Part shown: positions 40,701-54,900 of the stretch, piece by piece | How the letters are laid out: every line of letters begins with the position of its first letter | How positions within the stretch are numbered: the stretch's first letter is position 1 | DNA from: Cladopsammia gracilis | Lineage: Eukaryota > Cnidaria > Anthozoa > Scleractinia > Dendrophylliidae | Assembly (NCBI GenBank): GCA_022457155.1 | Contig: JAJGOT010000117.1 | Coordinates: forward strand, 516,001 to 580,000 | Length of the DNA: 64,000 nucleotides | Direction of reading: 5' to 3' | Translations under genes and position numbers: made by a program | The notes under the pieces: generated by a model | Told to the model about the DNA's origin: nothing | The model's input: only the letters and a program-made list of their open reading frames with translations | The model's database searches: none

Positions 40701-42864
40701 ATGCCCGAACAACTTTCCTTTTGATACGCAAATGGCCCAATCCCCCATTATTAGTCTTACTTATATCCTCGGTGTACTGCAAAAATTCACTCCCCGATGC
40801 GAACTCTGATAAAAATCGCTGATTCGTCTTCCGATGAATCCTCCATGCTTCCAACAAGTGAGCTAGGTACTGAATAAAATGACTGAGTACTCTGGGTTAT
40901 AAAGTATGCAAATTTTTGTGAACATTCTCGTCAACAACAAATAAATTCAATACTAATGTTCACACATGATCGTAGTTACATAATCCTCACAACAACTGAG
41001 GAATTGAGGGTTATGTAATCGCCACCGCACTGTATAGTGTACGTAGTCACAAGAAGTGCTAATTTCATTGTTATAACTGTATTCAAAATCAATGTGACAG
41101 CCAAAGGGGCGGCTAAAATCGAGGATATAATGTATAGGGAGAACAATACGATTTTGTGAGGATAAATTGTCATTAGCTAAATAATCTTCACAACAACTGA
41201 GGATTTGGGGGTTACGTAATGGCCACCACACTGTATACGTAGCAACAATAAGTGCTAATTTCATTGTTATAACTGTATTCAAAATGAAAACAACAGCCAA
41301 AGGGGTGGCTGAAATCGAAGATACAATGCAGAGAGAAAACAATGGGTTTTGATGAGAAACAGTAATTATAATAGATAATTACTTCGGCTCACAGCATTAT
41401 TAGGTATATTGCAGGCAGTTTCGGGCTGCGCCCTCGGCTGCCTGCAATATACCTAATAATGCTGCGAGCCTCAGTAATTATCTATTAATTATCGTCTGTA
41501 ACTAAACCCTCGATAAGATGGACACCTCTCTAGCGCAGACAGCTAGAGCTGGTCTAAATGGCGTCCAGTTTAGAGACAGTTAACTGTATATCAACTGTAA
41601 AACCTTATTTTTATGCAAACATATTTCCGAATTTTTTCAAGCTCTGCAAAACTAAGTTTATACTTTCAGTCGCCGCTCTTCTGACTGTTACAACCTTACT
41701 AGGTTATATATATTTTTCAGGTAGTTTCAAACGATTGGGCCACTAAAAATGAGACCATTTCTTCAAAGGGCAGTGTGTATTTATTATATTATTATTTTTA
41801 TTTAGATCTCAAAAAATGTTCTTTTCCCTCTTGACTCCCTAGTTTAAAAGCCATAATTTTTATGAAGATAGCCTGTGTCGTCTCGAATTTAACAATAGCT
41901 AAACTATGTGGTTTGTTACTAGATGTACTAAAATACATTACATGATATTACACAGTCAATCCCCACACAAGCAAATACTTGTTCAAGACCCCCACAAAGA
42001 CATATGGAACTTGACTCACCTCTGATTGAGAACCACTTTTCGAGTTGGGGAGGACTTACATATTTATCACAAGAGCTGTTTAGGCAGTAGCTCAGTCGCC
42101 CATTTGGCAGAATGTTCAGAGAGCACATACAGTCCTCGTGGGTGCAGGAGACCTTTCCGTGATCAAGACAAATTTTGTCTGTCGGACAGTAATGACATTT
42201 GACACATAATTGGTATGTGAAGTTTTTAAGCCAGGGCAGCTCATGTGTCAAATTTTGAATTGTGGTTTCTAAAAACTTTCGCACCATAACTGGTACATCT
42301 ACTTTTGCTTTAGCTGATGACACCTCAATATGTTCTTGATCTATTTGCTTCAAAACAATCTTAATGAACCTTTTCATGCAAACAAGGATCAACTTGAAAT
42401 GAATCAACTCCTTCTCAATGAAGAACTCAGCTACCATATCGTACAGGTTAGGTGGCTGCTTGAATCCACTCTCAGAGCACCATCTGGTACATCGTGACAC
42501 AAGCTGTTGAAAGAGACCAAGAGGCACAAAACCCCCTAGAAAGCGAAAGTACAATGGACATGGATCTGAAGGCAAAGGCTCTTTTTTACAAAGGTCTTCA
42601 TGCCGTTTCCTTAGTTGACATGGTACAAAGTACATTTCACCAAACTTGACAATCAACCCGAACTGCTCCATCATGTTCAAGATGTCTTCTCTTGTTTTCT
42701 GACTAAATTCGGAAAACAGCTGATTAACAAGTTTCTCACTGAGGGCTCCTGTTTCTTCCACTGCTTCCCACAACGTTTGATGTCTGGGATTCTGACAAAA
42801 GACCGAAAAAAACAAAAACAAATAAAGGAAACGCCTTCAGGGTAGTTACTACAAGTAATTATTA

Positions 42865-42911
<47 letters not shown>

Positions 42912-45900
42912 GAAGGTATTTTACACCAACAACATCTAAAGGAACCCATAACTTATGGGTGCTGCTACAAAACAATGAAAAGTGCAACTACGTTGGTGGA
43001 AACAAAAATGTTGATGAAGAAATGATTTCCATAAATTAAGATGAATGGCAGTCAAGAATATTCAGGAAACATGTTCCCCAAAAAAGCTGCTTTAAAAGGG
43101 GCAACACGAGTGCTGCGCTTTAACTCGCATCACTTAATAAGCTGTGAGGCACATGTAAAGGTGCCATATTAATAATCATTTGATTATACACTGAAACTCT
43201 AGTCAAAAGCTACATCCTGACAGTAAAGATGAAATTGCTACTGATGAGCAGTGAGCTTACGCGATGACAACATGAGCCAGGTATGAATCAGAGTGGTACA
43301 AAGTCAGGCTGGTGGAAATCACACCAGTGCAGTATAAGTCAGATCAGTTTGATCAGTATAAAGTGGAGCATATGCATCACTGGTACGGCTGGCTCAATAA
43401 ATCAGATCAGTAGGAGTTGACAGACTGGTGCAAACGTACAAATTTTTAGTCAGTCTGGTACATATCATGAGTGAGACTTTGGACAAGTCACACTGGTATA
43501 AGTTAGTCCGTTAGGAGCCATGTTGGTACAAGTCAGCCAATCTGATACAAATTAGGGGGTCATCCCCTGTAATGCGCCATAAGTTATTTTTTTTGTTTCT
43601 TACCATGTTATTGTACAAAGGAATGATTATAAGTCGTTTGAAGACATCAATAAGCCACTGAGCTTTAAGTACAACTGTGTTGCGATGTCTGACAATCTTG
43701 CCAAGGTCATGATAGAAATCCAACATGGTTGCAGCCTCATCCTCGTTTTCAATGTCGCAATTTTTCTGTATGATGGTCTGAAGTTCTTTGAGGTCCAAGT
43801 AATACTTTTCCTTAGCAACCAAGGTGTTGACAATTTTCTCAAATGTAAACCACCTGAAGAGCACGTCGAGGAATATATTAAATGAGGCATAAAAACATAA
43901 CAGTTTACAAGTATAAACCCAGGAGTGCTCCTCTCTCTATATATATTTATAACCCACATGTGGCACCAAAGAAGGTGTTAATTATGATTTTTTGCTATTG
44001 TGACCTTATAGTGTGTGTGCGCTCATGCGACCCATGAATTAACGTCCGCCATGTTGGAGGACCACTTTGATGGATTTCCCCTGTGTTTACCTTAAGGCTG
44101 GTTTTCACTGGCGATGGAGTCGGAGTCGGACTCGTAGTCAGAGTCATAAGTCGTGCTTCCAACTGAGTGAAAATCAAAAATCGGAGTCGTCAGCGGAGTT
44201 GTAAGCTCAACGGAATCGGAGTCGGAAGAATCAGAATGGTTCCATTTTCTTCCGATTCTGCTTGACTCCGTAATCATCTTCTGATTCCGTCGGTTTGATT
44301 TTCACTAGTAAGATCGTAACGCTCTGCGCTTCAGATTACGACTCCGACTCTGTCGTTAGTGAAAACCAGCCTTTACAGAGAGTGGGCAGCACAAGCGCTT
44401 TTAAAATAACTTTTTTATGTTTCACTTAATGTCGTGAATCAAAATTGTTAAGGTAGCTAACTTACAGTGTTTTTTTTGTCAGTTGTGCTATTTAAAATCC
44501 CAAAACCCTTTTCTTTTTTATTCTTAGGTCTGTACTTATTTCGATCACCTTGATTTGCCGGCCAATATTTTTTAAACTCCAAAAAAATAATTATCACAGA
44601 GTTGAAAATCGGTTTTAGTTCAGCAGTTTCTTGTCATGATACCCACGAGTTAAGATATCAGGCCGACAAATCATAGAATCTAGATCTGTCTTGAAGTGCG
44701 TCTGTTCACATGATACAATTTGTCGCCACCAGTTTGTCGGTTCCTTGATTGCATGCTGCAATTCATCTGCACAAAATTTTGTTTCAAAGTCAGGTTTCTG
44801 TGAGAAAAAATAAATCGCCTTGGGGGGGTGCTTACCATTTAGCCATTAAAACCAGTATTTTTAGTTGGAAAGCAAATGGTTAACAGTTGATTTTCCGGGA
44901 ATTTTGGTTGGAACTAGTGAACAAAAAATTCATCAAGCGTGTGAATTAGTCATTTTTTTCAATAATATTGTTGGTTGTGGAAACAAGAGTGACAAGTTTC
45001 CAAATGTAGTATGTTTTTGTGTTCATACATTTAAAAGTTTTAACAAACTTATGAAACGTGGAAAGGTTGACACTTCTACGTAGAATAGGACACTTGCTAG
45101 CCTTGCTGTTTGCGCGAGCCACACTCACCTTCCTTGTTTGTTATTTAACTATTGTAGCGCGAAAGCGCGCGTGATATCGCCTAATTCTTAGCCGACGAGG
45201 CTGTAGGCCGAGTCGGCTAAAATTAGGCGATATCACGCAAGCTTGAGCGCTATAATAGTTTTATAATTCAGCACATTGATAACAAAGCACAGTTTGAAGA
45301 AAAAATATCGAGGCCAGTCCTTTATTTTTGCATTCTCTTGTCAAAATGCGAAATTTACCGCCATCGTTGGATATACGTCATGTAGACAAAGCGTATATCG
45401 ATAACTTTTTGACCATATTTGAGCAGTGTATCAACGTGTTGAATTATAAAGTACATTAATGTACAGCGCATTAGATCAGTATGTATTTTGCACTTTATAA
45501 ATATTAAAGTTATTATTATAAACTTGCAAAATTCAGTTTTTTTAATAATGGTAATTTCTCTTAATATTACTAATAATTATTTGTATAATTTTAACTTGGA
45601 TCTTATTTTTTGGATTTTTATTGGATTTTTATCATAATGATTGTATTTTAAACATTTGTTTTGACAATTTCTTGTTTAGACCATATTAGAGTGTTTATTA
45701 GAGGGTCACAAGTTTATTAGCCATGCCCTGCACAGTGTCACATGCCACCCTATTTAAATCAAGATACTGCTAACTACTATTATTACAACTAACAAAGTTT
45801 CCCACAATGTTTGATACTTTACAAATATAAAACAATCTTTATGAGTGAATGACAATCGTCGACTGTACAGAAAGTCTTAGTTCGGTAAAATCACTTCATT

Positions 45901-48900
45901 TGACACTTGTACTACTGGCAATCAAATCCTCTACTATTTACTTAACTTTCCTAGCAGTTTAGGTGATCACTTAATTACAAATACAAATATAAATATATAA
46001 ATATAACTAAAACAAATATATAGTTTGAGAATTTATAAAATTTGAGAATTTCATTTGATGGATAAATTTATTTTTTCACAAAATTATGTGAATTTATATT
46101 CAATGAAATTTACTTGATAGTTCCATTTGATGGATTCATTTGATTTATCCATTATATAGAATCATTTGATAATTCCATAATATAGTGTCATAAAATATTT
46201 TATAATTAACAGTACATGTACTCTTATATTCAATTGGGATAAATAATAAGGTCAAGAGAGCATTTATTTTGCTTTTTCCAGTGTTTCAAAGTGTAAAACT
46301 TACCGAAGGGGTACCTCCTCCCCCATGTATGGTTCTTGCTTTAACACTTCAATCATTCGTTTCTGAAGTTTGCCAATGCCCTCACCAGACGATCCTTGGG
46401 TGTTATCAATGGAGAAGAAAGGACGGATCACATGACCTACATAGACCTTTCCAGAAATTTCTTTCTCAATCTGTTTTTCCATCTGCTTTATGTCTTCATG
46501 TGGTTTATCTGCATGTGTTCCTACGATGAATATTGGAGGACGAAGATATGGCAGATATTTTCTTGACTCTTTGTTTCCATCCACTTCTGGGTTTGATGAA
46601 CACATAGTACTCACTGAAACCAGCCAAGACATCAAATTCTCCAAATTGGTTTCATCGTTTGGGTTACCAAGACGAATGTCATGAATACCTTGTCTAAAAC
46701 AGGGCTGGGCAATGTCCTTTAATCCTTTGCTGAGATTGTAAACCAGCATATAAAGTGCTCGTGGTGACAAGAATGCTGGATAGGAAGCGTAATAAGGATG
46801 TTGCCCGGCAAAGTCCCACAGATCTAGAGTCATGTGTTGTTCCATTGTTGTCTCATCAGTTTGCAGGTTTGAACCTCCCAAACGCTGGACAAGAAGATCA
46901 GTGAATTCTTCTAAAGGAAAGTCAGTGTGGATATTTAATTCAGGTGTGACCGGTTTCCCGTTTTTACTGTTGCTGGCCATGAGAGGGACACCTTCTCCTT
47001 CTTGAGTTTTCTCTGTCTATAAACAGTTTTCAAATTAAGAAGTTAATATATTATGCTTGTACATCCCGGGTACTTAAAAAGGATACTCTTAAGAAAATTA
47101 GCTCACAAATTTTATACATAAACAATCAAAGGCTGCTATATACAGCTGTTTGATTAAACGTTGTCACTGATCGGTCTTACCCCTACGCGACCAGACCGAA
47201 AGGGAGTATGGGTGAATTAAAATGCATGATTAATTATTCTATATCGCGTTTACAACGGAGAACAAAACTCATGTTTGTCTTCGCGTGTTACGCAAAGACA
47301 ACCAGAGTCGCTTCGATAAGGACGTTCCGTATTTTGATAATGTGCAGTTATTGAATGTGAATTGATTTCTCCCCATAATCCTTTTCGGTCTGGTCGCGTA
47401 GGGATGAGACCGATCAATGACAACGTTTAATCAAAAGACTGTATATGAGCCTTCTTGTGAATGCGAAACAACAAAAACAACATAAAGTCTTTTTTCAGAA
47501 AACAGTTACATTTTAGCTGCCCATGTTTAGCGAAGGCTATTCTAGGCAGGCAGATTAAAGAAAAGTACACGGAGAAAGTTATAACTTTTTACAATTAGAA
47601 AGTTAAGAATTAAGAGAAAATGAATAAAATAGTTAAATAAATAAAATAATTGCTGTTGAATTTAACTAGAAATCATTTTTTATTATCAAAGGCGTTTCAA
47701 TATAGTCATTTTCGTTTTGTAAAAATAATATTATTAAGTAGTAAATTATGTAGTGTTTTTAAAAAATGTTTTCCTAGGGAGATCTCTAATATAGTGAGGT
47801 ATATCTCATTCCAAAGGTAAGAAATTGTGATAGCGTCAATATGGTATTTCCAGGAAAGAATATTGTCAACCAATACACCAAGATATTTAATATAGTTTTT
47901 AGATTCAAGAGCAACATTTCCCTTCTCGTAATAAAAAATGTACAATTTCGGCTCGTAAGTAACTCTTTTTTGGTAAGGATGAAATATAACGAAGTTAGTT
48001 TTGGCAACGAAACATTGTTAACAAAAAATATTCACCCAAAAATTCACAGCGGCAAGACGTTGTTACATATATAAGCTTATATGTACATTATTTGTGGTTG
48101 GGAGGTTCGTGTTCAGAAAATCTGTGCTAGAGATTTTAAGTACAACCCGAGGGCATTCTTACAATGTAGGTATTGTATAGAATAAAAGTTCTGTAAGGAA
48201 ATGTTAAAGAATTTTGGGTAAACGAGCGTGAAGTTGAATATTTGCATTAAGTAAATATTAAGTCACACTTTCAAGACTAATAACTGTGACATAAAAGACA
48301 TCTCATGGTTAAAAAAATAAAAATGGTTAATTTTTAAAAACTTAAGGACTGGGGTATAAAAAAGTGTTATTATCCGACATATTAATTGAATAAAGAGGCA
48401 AAAAATGGTGGTATCAACCCTATCCAGATGGGGCTTTCTCTTCAGTTTTCCGGGATCGGGAGGAGGGGGGGATTGCACCCCACCTCCTCCAATACTTAAA
48501 CAATACTAAAGCTATGGCTATGAAGCCTGTAGGGTTTATAGAAAGTCCAAAACTGTGTAAGTTAAGGTAAGTCACATGGTGTGATGACATGACATAAGTG
48601 ACAATATGGAGATGGCAGAATAGCCACCATCTTTGATCTGCCATCTTTGATTCGCGGCATCTTTGACTTACATCATGTTAGAAAAGTGCCAAAATTGAGT
48701 CAAAATCAATCAGAATCAAAGGAAAAATACCAAAATAATCTTAAATTGTAACAGTTACTAAAAGAATTAAAGCTAAACAGTTTTGGTTTAAACTTTAGCA
48801 GAAAATTCAAAATTAAAATTTGAGCAAACACCCTTGTAAAAATACAGTTGCCATGGAAATGTCACATGTCATAAACAAAAATCTGCCACATAAAAAGAAG

Positions 48901-51900
48901 ACACGAAGTTTGGTGGGTACTATTGGTTTAATGATTCTAAAAATATAAAGGTTAAGGGGGAGGAACCTTAACTACAAGATGGTTGCTATGGAAGAGTTCC
49001 AAACATCACATAATTGGATTCTTTACTTCCTTGGCTATGATGTTGGAGCACGTTCGTTCTGTAAATGGTTCCTCTCAAACATTTTACATTTTTTTTCCCA
49101 AAAAAACCAATGTCAACGTAATGGCTTAAGAACGTCCAAAACAAATCTGTAGCATGGATTTGTTAAAATTCACGTTATTGAAAAAGCTACATGTATGAAG
49201 TCATAAATTTTTTAAGGTGTATTTTCAAACATTTTGAATTCTTATTAATAACTAATTATTCCTTTTTTTACTCTAAACAGTAATTCCATGCTAATAGGCC
49301 ATTTGCACGATGACGTCATTTGACTACTACTACCAGAATCCTTCAGTTTTTTGTTTTGTAGTGCAAATTAGGGCTATTGTTATTTAAACCGCACTGGGAT
49401 TACAAAATTTAAATAAGAAAGGAAAAAACGAAATGAATTCTGGTAGTAGTAGTCAAATGATGTCATTGTGCAAGTGGCCTATTTTTATCCCTTTTCCTTT
49501 GTGTTTTTGCGCTTTTTCATTATTACACGCGGTTGCAGGGGACTGGCACTAGTTGCACATAATATGTTGATTTAGTGATGTGTTATGTTCAGTTTCATAG
49601 TTTCCACCATGTTAACAGTTTATGACACGTGAGAAATGCTAACCATGAAATAATGTCCCTAGCAACGACTCTGAAACATTAACTACAGGTCTGAAAATGG
49701 TTAAGAACTACATTATGCAGTTCAGTAGAAAAACTCAAGGGTAAAATGATTTCAAGTTTATTTCCACACACAGAAAATTCCATGAACGTCATATGTGTGG
49801 ACTGACCAATGACACTGTAGTACTTACTTTTGCAGCGCAAAATTAATGACAAAAAAATCACTACAGTTTTCCTTCAGAGTCGAATGTTTTGGGTTGCAAT
49901 CATTAGAAATAATTTCGATAAAGGTTACCAACTTCATCAAACAGCCAAAAAATATATTACATTCCCATAAAAACTGCATTTTTTCAGCTGACAAATTACA
50001 ATATTAACAAACAGCTTTTGCAGCCAAATATTTCATTTTCTTGTGGAAATAGCATTTATCATACTCTAATCAACATTTGAAAACAATATTAGAACGTTTG
50101 CCCGTAAGCTGGTTTTAATATGATGAGTTCAGTAACATGCTAATGAGCTTTTATACCCCCTACATGTAGGTTCATGAATGAAAACAATGCCTCTGCACCT
50201 GCATTTTACATTTTGGTACATTCCTATTGCTGTTCCATGCAAAACAACAACGTCAAATAATCAAATAATAGGTTTTGTGGAGAACGTGAACACACGAACT
50301 TGAAAGCCGCCATTACAAATTAAGATCCTGCATAATCCAATCATGTTAGACAAACTAAACAATTTGGAACAACTGTAAAGTAGTTTAAAATAGCACAAAT
50401 CCCATTTTCAAGTGACGTTTTCCTTGGTGATGCCGCCGTCGTTCCTTACCTCCCTTGAGTTTAAAAGAAGTCGCCGCATGCGGATGTTAAAAGCTCGTTA
50501 GCATGTTACTGAACTCGTCATCATATTAAAACCGGCTTACGGGCAAACGTTCTAATAAAACAATATTAATACTGCGTTGTAGACATGAAAAATCCATTTG
50601 AAGTCAGCAGATCAGTTTTAGTTCTAAGAGAGCTTGTACTTTGAGAATCAAAGAGTTCCACATCCGAAAAATCAGTTAATCACTTTCTGAATGTCCTCTT
50701 TTTCCGCCGTCTAGTATTCTCTTGATTTTTGTCTTTGCATTTGGAACTGGTAAAAGCTAGGCAGCCTATTTAACTCATTTTTTTAAAATATACTTAACAT
50801 GATATAAACATGCCTTAACATTAAGACTATCAAAAAAGAAAAGTTTGATACACTGTATCAGTTTCTTGTTAACTGAATTATGATGAATAGTTCATGGTCT
50901 TAGATGCATTCAGGATACAATGAATTGACCGAATAATTATGAAACACAGAATATGGACAAAACCTAACACACAGCGACGGCCTTGGTAAAAGATGGGTAA
51001 AAGAGCTAATTGTCTGTTAGTTATTACGATAGACTATGTCAGTTGACCATAGACAGTTTATCACAAGGTGAGAAATTTTGTTTTGAAAAGAAGCAATACA
51101 ACAATGGAATGCATTCCATTTTTGGTTATGTTCACAGGGTACCAACCATCTTGTTTTGAGATCATATATACCTCTTCAATTTGTTTATCTTGAGCTTCTT
51201 CTTCTTCTACTACTACTTTGCCATCTACTTCTTCTTTAAGTTTTTCAGCCACCATCTTTACAAGATCAAGTTCAAATTGCGACACGTCTAACTTTCCATC
51301 AGTACGTTGCCAATTCTTGACATGGTCAATGTCAATTTCGAATTTTGTTGGATCAACTTCGATTCCTTCAGTACTCTGCTGGTTAGGGTCAAATGGCAGA
51401 CCTAACAAAGACTTCTTCAAACTCGTCTTGCCTGCTTGATCTTGTCCGATCAGCATAATTCGAGAACGGTACACCTTCACTTTTCCAGTCTTCAAGGCAT
51501 TTTCAAATGCAAGCCTTGCTCTTGGTCCCCGTGCTTTGATCTCACTTGGAACTAACAGAGTTAAAGAACAATATCCAATGATTTTAAATTAAAACTACAC
51601 CAAAATTACACGCTTTAAGCTAATTACTTGCTTTAAGTTTCTTTATTACTTTTCATTTATAAATATGGGAAATGCCTTTTGCTTAACAGACTATACAAGA
51701 AAACAAAGAGAATCTGCACGGGACTCTTTTGTCCTGATACACGTCATATTACTGTATCCTCAATTTGCTTCTTGCCACCAGAGGCAATCTTGGTAATGAT
51801 TGCCTTTTTCCGAATCTTTTTAAAAATTTATGTAACGCTGTTCCTTTTAAAAGGAACTTAATGTGTCCTTTACTCTGTACACATTTTTCTTTGAAGACAT

Positions 51901-54900
51901 TTTTTCTGTTAAAACACCACATAATTATTTAGCGGTCGCTTTCCAATTACAAATTAACTGATACCCCTGAGTTCATGCAGGAGTCACCTGAACAACAGCC
52001 TTTTTAAAGACTCCCTTTCCCCAAGAGATCACACTTGGAACTTCTAGGCCAAACAACAGTCATCAATAACAATCTCCTTTTTTCAATATGAGCAGTATAT
52101 TTTAATTTATGCTGAACAATTAGTCATCCAATCATGTGGTCCTCTGTAGCTCCATCCACCCGTCCACCAGTCTATCCATCCATCAAAGTGGTACACCAAA
52201 ATAGCGGACGCATAAAAAGTTCTCTAATTTCAAAATTTTATTTTCCCAATAACTTGGTTAAAAAGGGTTTTTAAGATCGTTTTATTTGGTAATCTCTGCA
52301 ACATCTTATCTCTGGTGTCGCCAGTCTCAAAGCCAGAAAAAAAAAACTACTTAATGCAGCTGAAAACGATCTATAGCAATGTTAAAGGCACCTTTTCCAA
52401 TTTTTATGGAAACAGAAGGGGGACAAAATAAAAAGAGAAGGATTATACCAAAACTATGATAAAGTTGGCTTACATATGTTAGACTTTGAAACATTGTTTT
52501 AAAAGCCTTAAGATTGGATTGATTTCCAGACTTTTAAGCCCAAGTTTTACAGGGATATTCTATATTATCTTTCAGTGAGTTAAAAGCACTTTATAGAAGC
52601 GTCTGTTATGAGGAGACAATCTTATACAATAATGAACAAAATTTTGAAAGGAGGGAAACCGTTTTAAAAAGGAGAATGCCTTCGCAAGGGTATTATTTTG
52701 TTTAACACAGCAAGCATTTTCAGTCTGGAATATGATGGCACCCTCTTAGAATTTGATAGTATTAATTGGGACAAATACTCAGTAGCAAACACTTATTTCC
52801 TGCAGTATTGTTCATGTTGTTAGCTCTATCCCTAAACATAATGTTGATTACAGCAAGAACAACGGAAGCCTCACAGAGAGGAATAATATGGAACCAAACC
52901 GACCTCCTTCCATCTAGCGGACAATGTTTAATTATCAGTCACATTCAACAGATATCTCGATTACATTCGAGAACATTTTCTCAAATGTCAACATATCCCA
53001 TAATGCTTTGTGCTACTGTTGGGAAAAATAGACAGGCTGAACACAACTCCCACTCGGCGCATAAAGCTTTCCCAGTATGATTTCAGAGAGATTTGCACCT
53101 TTAAATCACAGCTATGAATTTGTTCTCTTCGTTTATATTGACCTTTTGATCTTGGCAGATTATCTCTAAAATTGATAGGAGGATCATGCTGTCCAGGGGC
53201 CCGTTTCTCGAAGTCCTGGTTGAAATAACACGAGACTTCGTGTAGAAAAGAATGGTTTCTTTAATCAACGTTGCGGACCCTAAACACGATCTGACATTTT
53301 GACAAAATGCTAATGTCCACTGCCAACGGCCTGATTTACATATATAAAAACTGACGCACATATTTGTGTGAACTGACACGCATATTATTACACCCTCCCT
53401 TTTATGAACTGAAATGAATAGAAATAAATTAACTGAATGAAACACAAGCCCTTAAGCTAAACGCCTAAGTAAGAGCATAGTCCTGGAAACGCCTGGGTGC
53501 TTGACGGATGCATTGAGATCTCCTTGGTACTTTGACAGGACTTGCAGGCACTTGTGATGCGTGTTTCTGGAGGCAGTTGATCGCGTGTCTCCAAACGTGC
53601 ATTTTCGCGTATTTCTGGTTGTGGCTGCTCGCGCGTTTCCTCGCGTGTCTCTGGTGCTGGCGGCACGGGTGTCTGCTCGCATGTCTCTGTGACGTGATCA
53701 TCTTCCACTTTCACTTTCCTGGGAGGAGGTTCGTTGGTCTTACGAAGGTGAACTCTGTTCCTGCGGAGGATCCCATGCGGAAGCTCAACCTCGTAGGATC
53801 TGTTGTCTAAACGACTCTTGACGACACCCTTTTTCCACTCCTTCTTTCCAGTCTGGAACGGCTTGACTCTTACAGTGTCTCCTGGCTCTACCAATTCCAG
53901 ATCACGGGAGCTTCTGTTGTAGTAGCGAGCTTGCTGTTGCTGGCATAAGCGGAGCTTGCTATGGGTTACATCTTCATCAGGTAAGCTCGAGGACATTGGC
54001 AAGACTCCTGGTTCTTCTGTTGAGTAGTCGCTGGGCTGGACAAATTTGCATACTCGCTGGCGGTGTATTTCTATGGTCTAATAAGGCAAGAAATGTGTCT
54101 GAGCCAGCCTTGTTACACTTCAGAAGAATTTTTTTGGCTTCTTTCACTGCACTTTCCGCTTTGCCATTCGATTGACTGTGATAGGGACTGCTGGTCCATT
54201 GCTCGAAATCCCACTCTTTGGAGAACTTTAGGAAGTCACGCGAAACAAACTGCGGTCCGTTATGGTGACGAGCTGCTCAGGAATACCATGTCTTGCGAAA
54301 TGGGTTTTGAGCTTCTTGATCACGTAAACCGAAGACATACTTCTGAGATAGTCAAGCTCGAAGAAATCGCTAAAATAATCCACTGTCACGAGATAGTTCT
54401 TTTAAGCATTTAAGCCAAGCAGAGGTGTCAAATCCTCTTTCACGACTAGAAATCTGACCTTGTACTTCTCCTCACTTTTGGGGTTCACGACTGGCAACGC
54501 ACAGGTTCCAACAGGCTTGAGTTTGGCACCATTCCACATGACTAGCGTTTGCGAACACGGGGCGAGCTCTTGTCCTTCGGCATACTTGAGTGGTAAAATA
54601 TTTGCACTTGCACCACAGTCAACTTGAAATTTAACAGGCTGCTGACTCAAGAGCATTTCCGCAAATACACCCCTTCCTTTTACGGCTTGTACTCTTACGA
54701 CGCTAATCTCTTCTAACTCCTCTTCACTCTCGATATTGTAAACGGAGGTTGTCTTTGTACACTTCTTAGCGAAATGATTCTTTTCCTTGCACTGCTTGCA
54801 CGCTTTTCCCATGCAGGGCATTTCTTTCTATCCAACACATGGTCGTATCCACAGAACTTGCAAGAAATTTTCTTTGTTGATCGTCCGCCCGAAGTTTCAG

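Noticed and set aside
41558..41746. Plus-strand open frame with a membrane-like segment
   Set aside because: Short, no splice partner, and inside an antisense Roco intron. The hydrophobic stretch alone is not enough.
44092..44277. Ser/Asp-rich frames on the minus strand
   Set aside because: Arise from GAGTCG words of a MITE.
52766..53080. 104-codon plus-strand open frame with a hydrophobic start
   Set aside because: Lies largely in the left arm of a large inverted repeat; no matching gene context.
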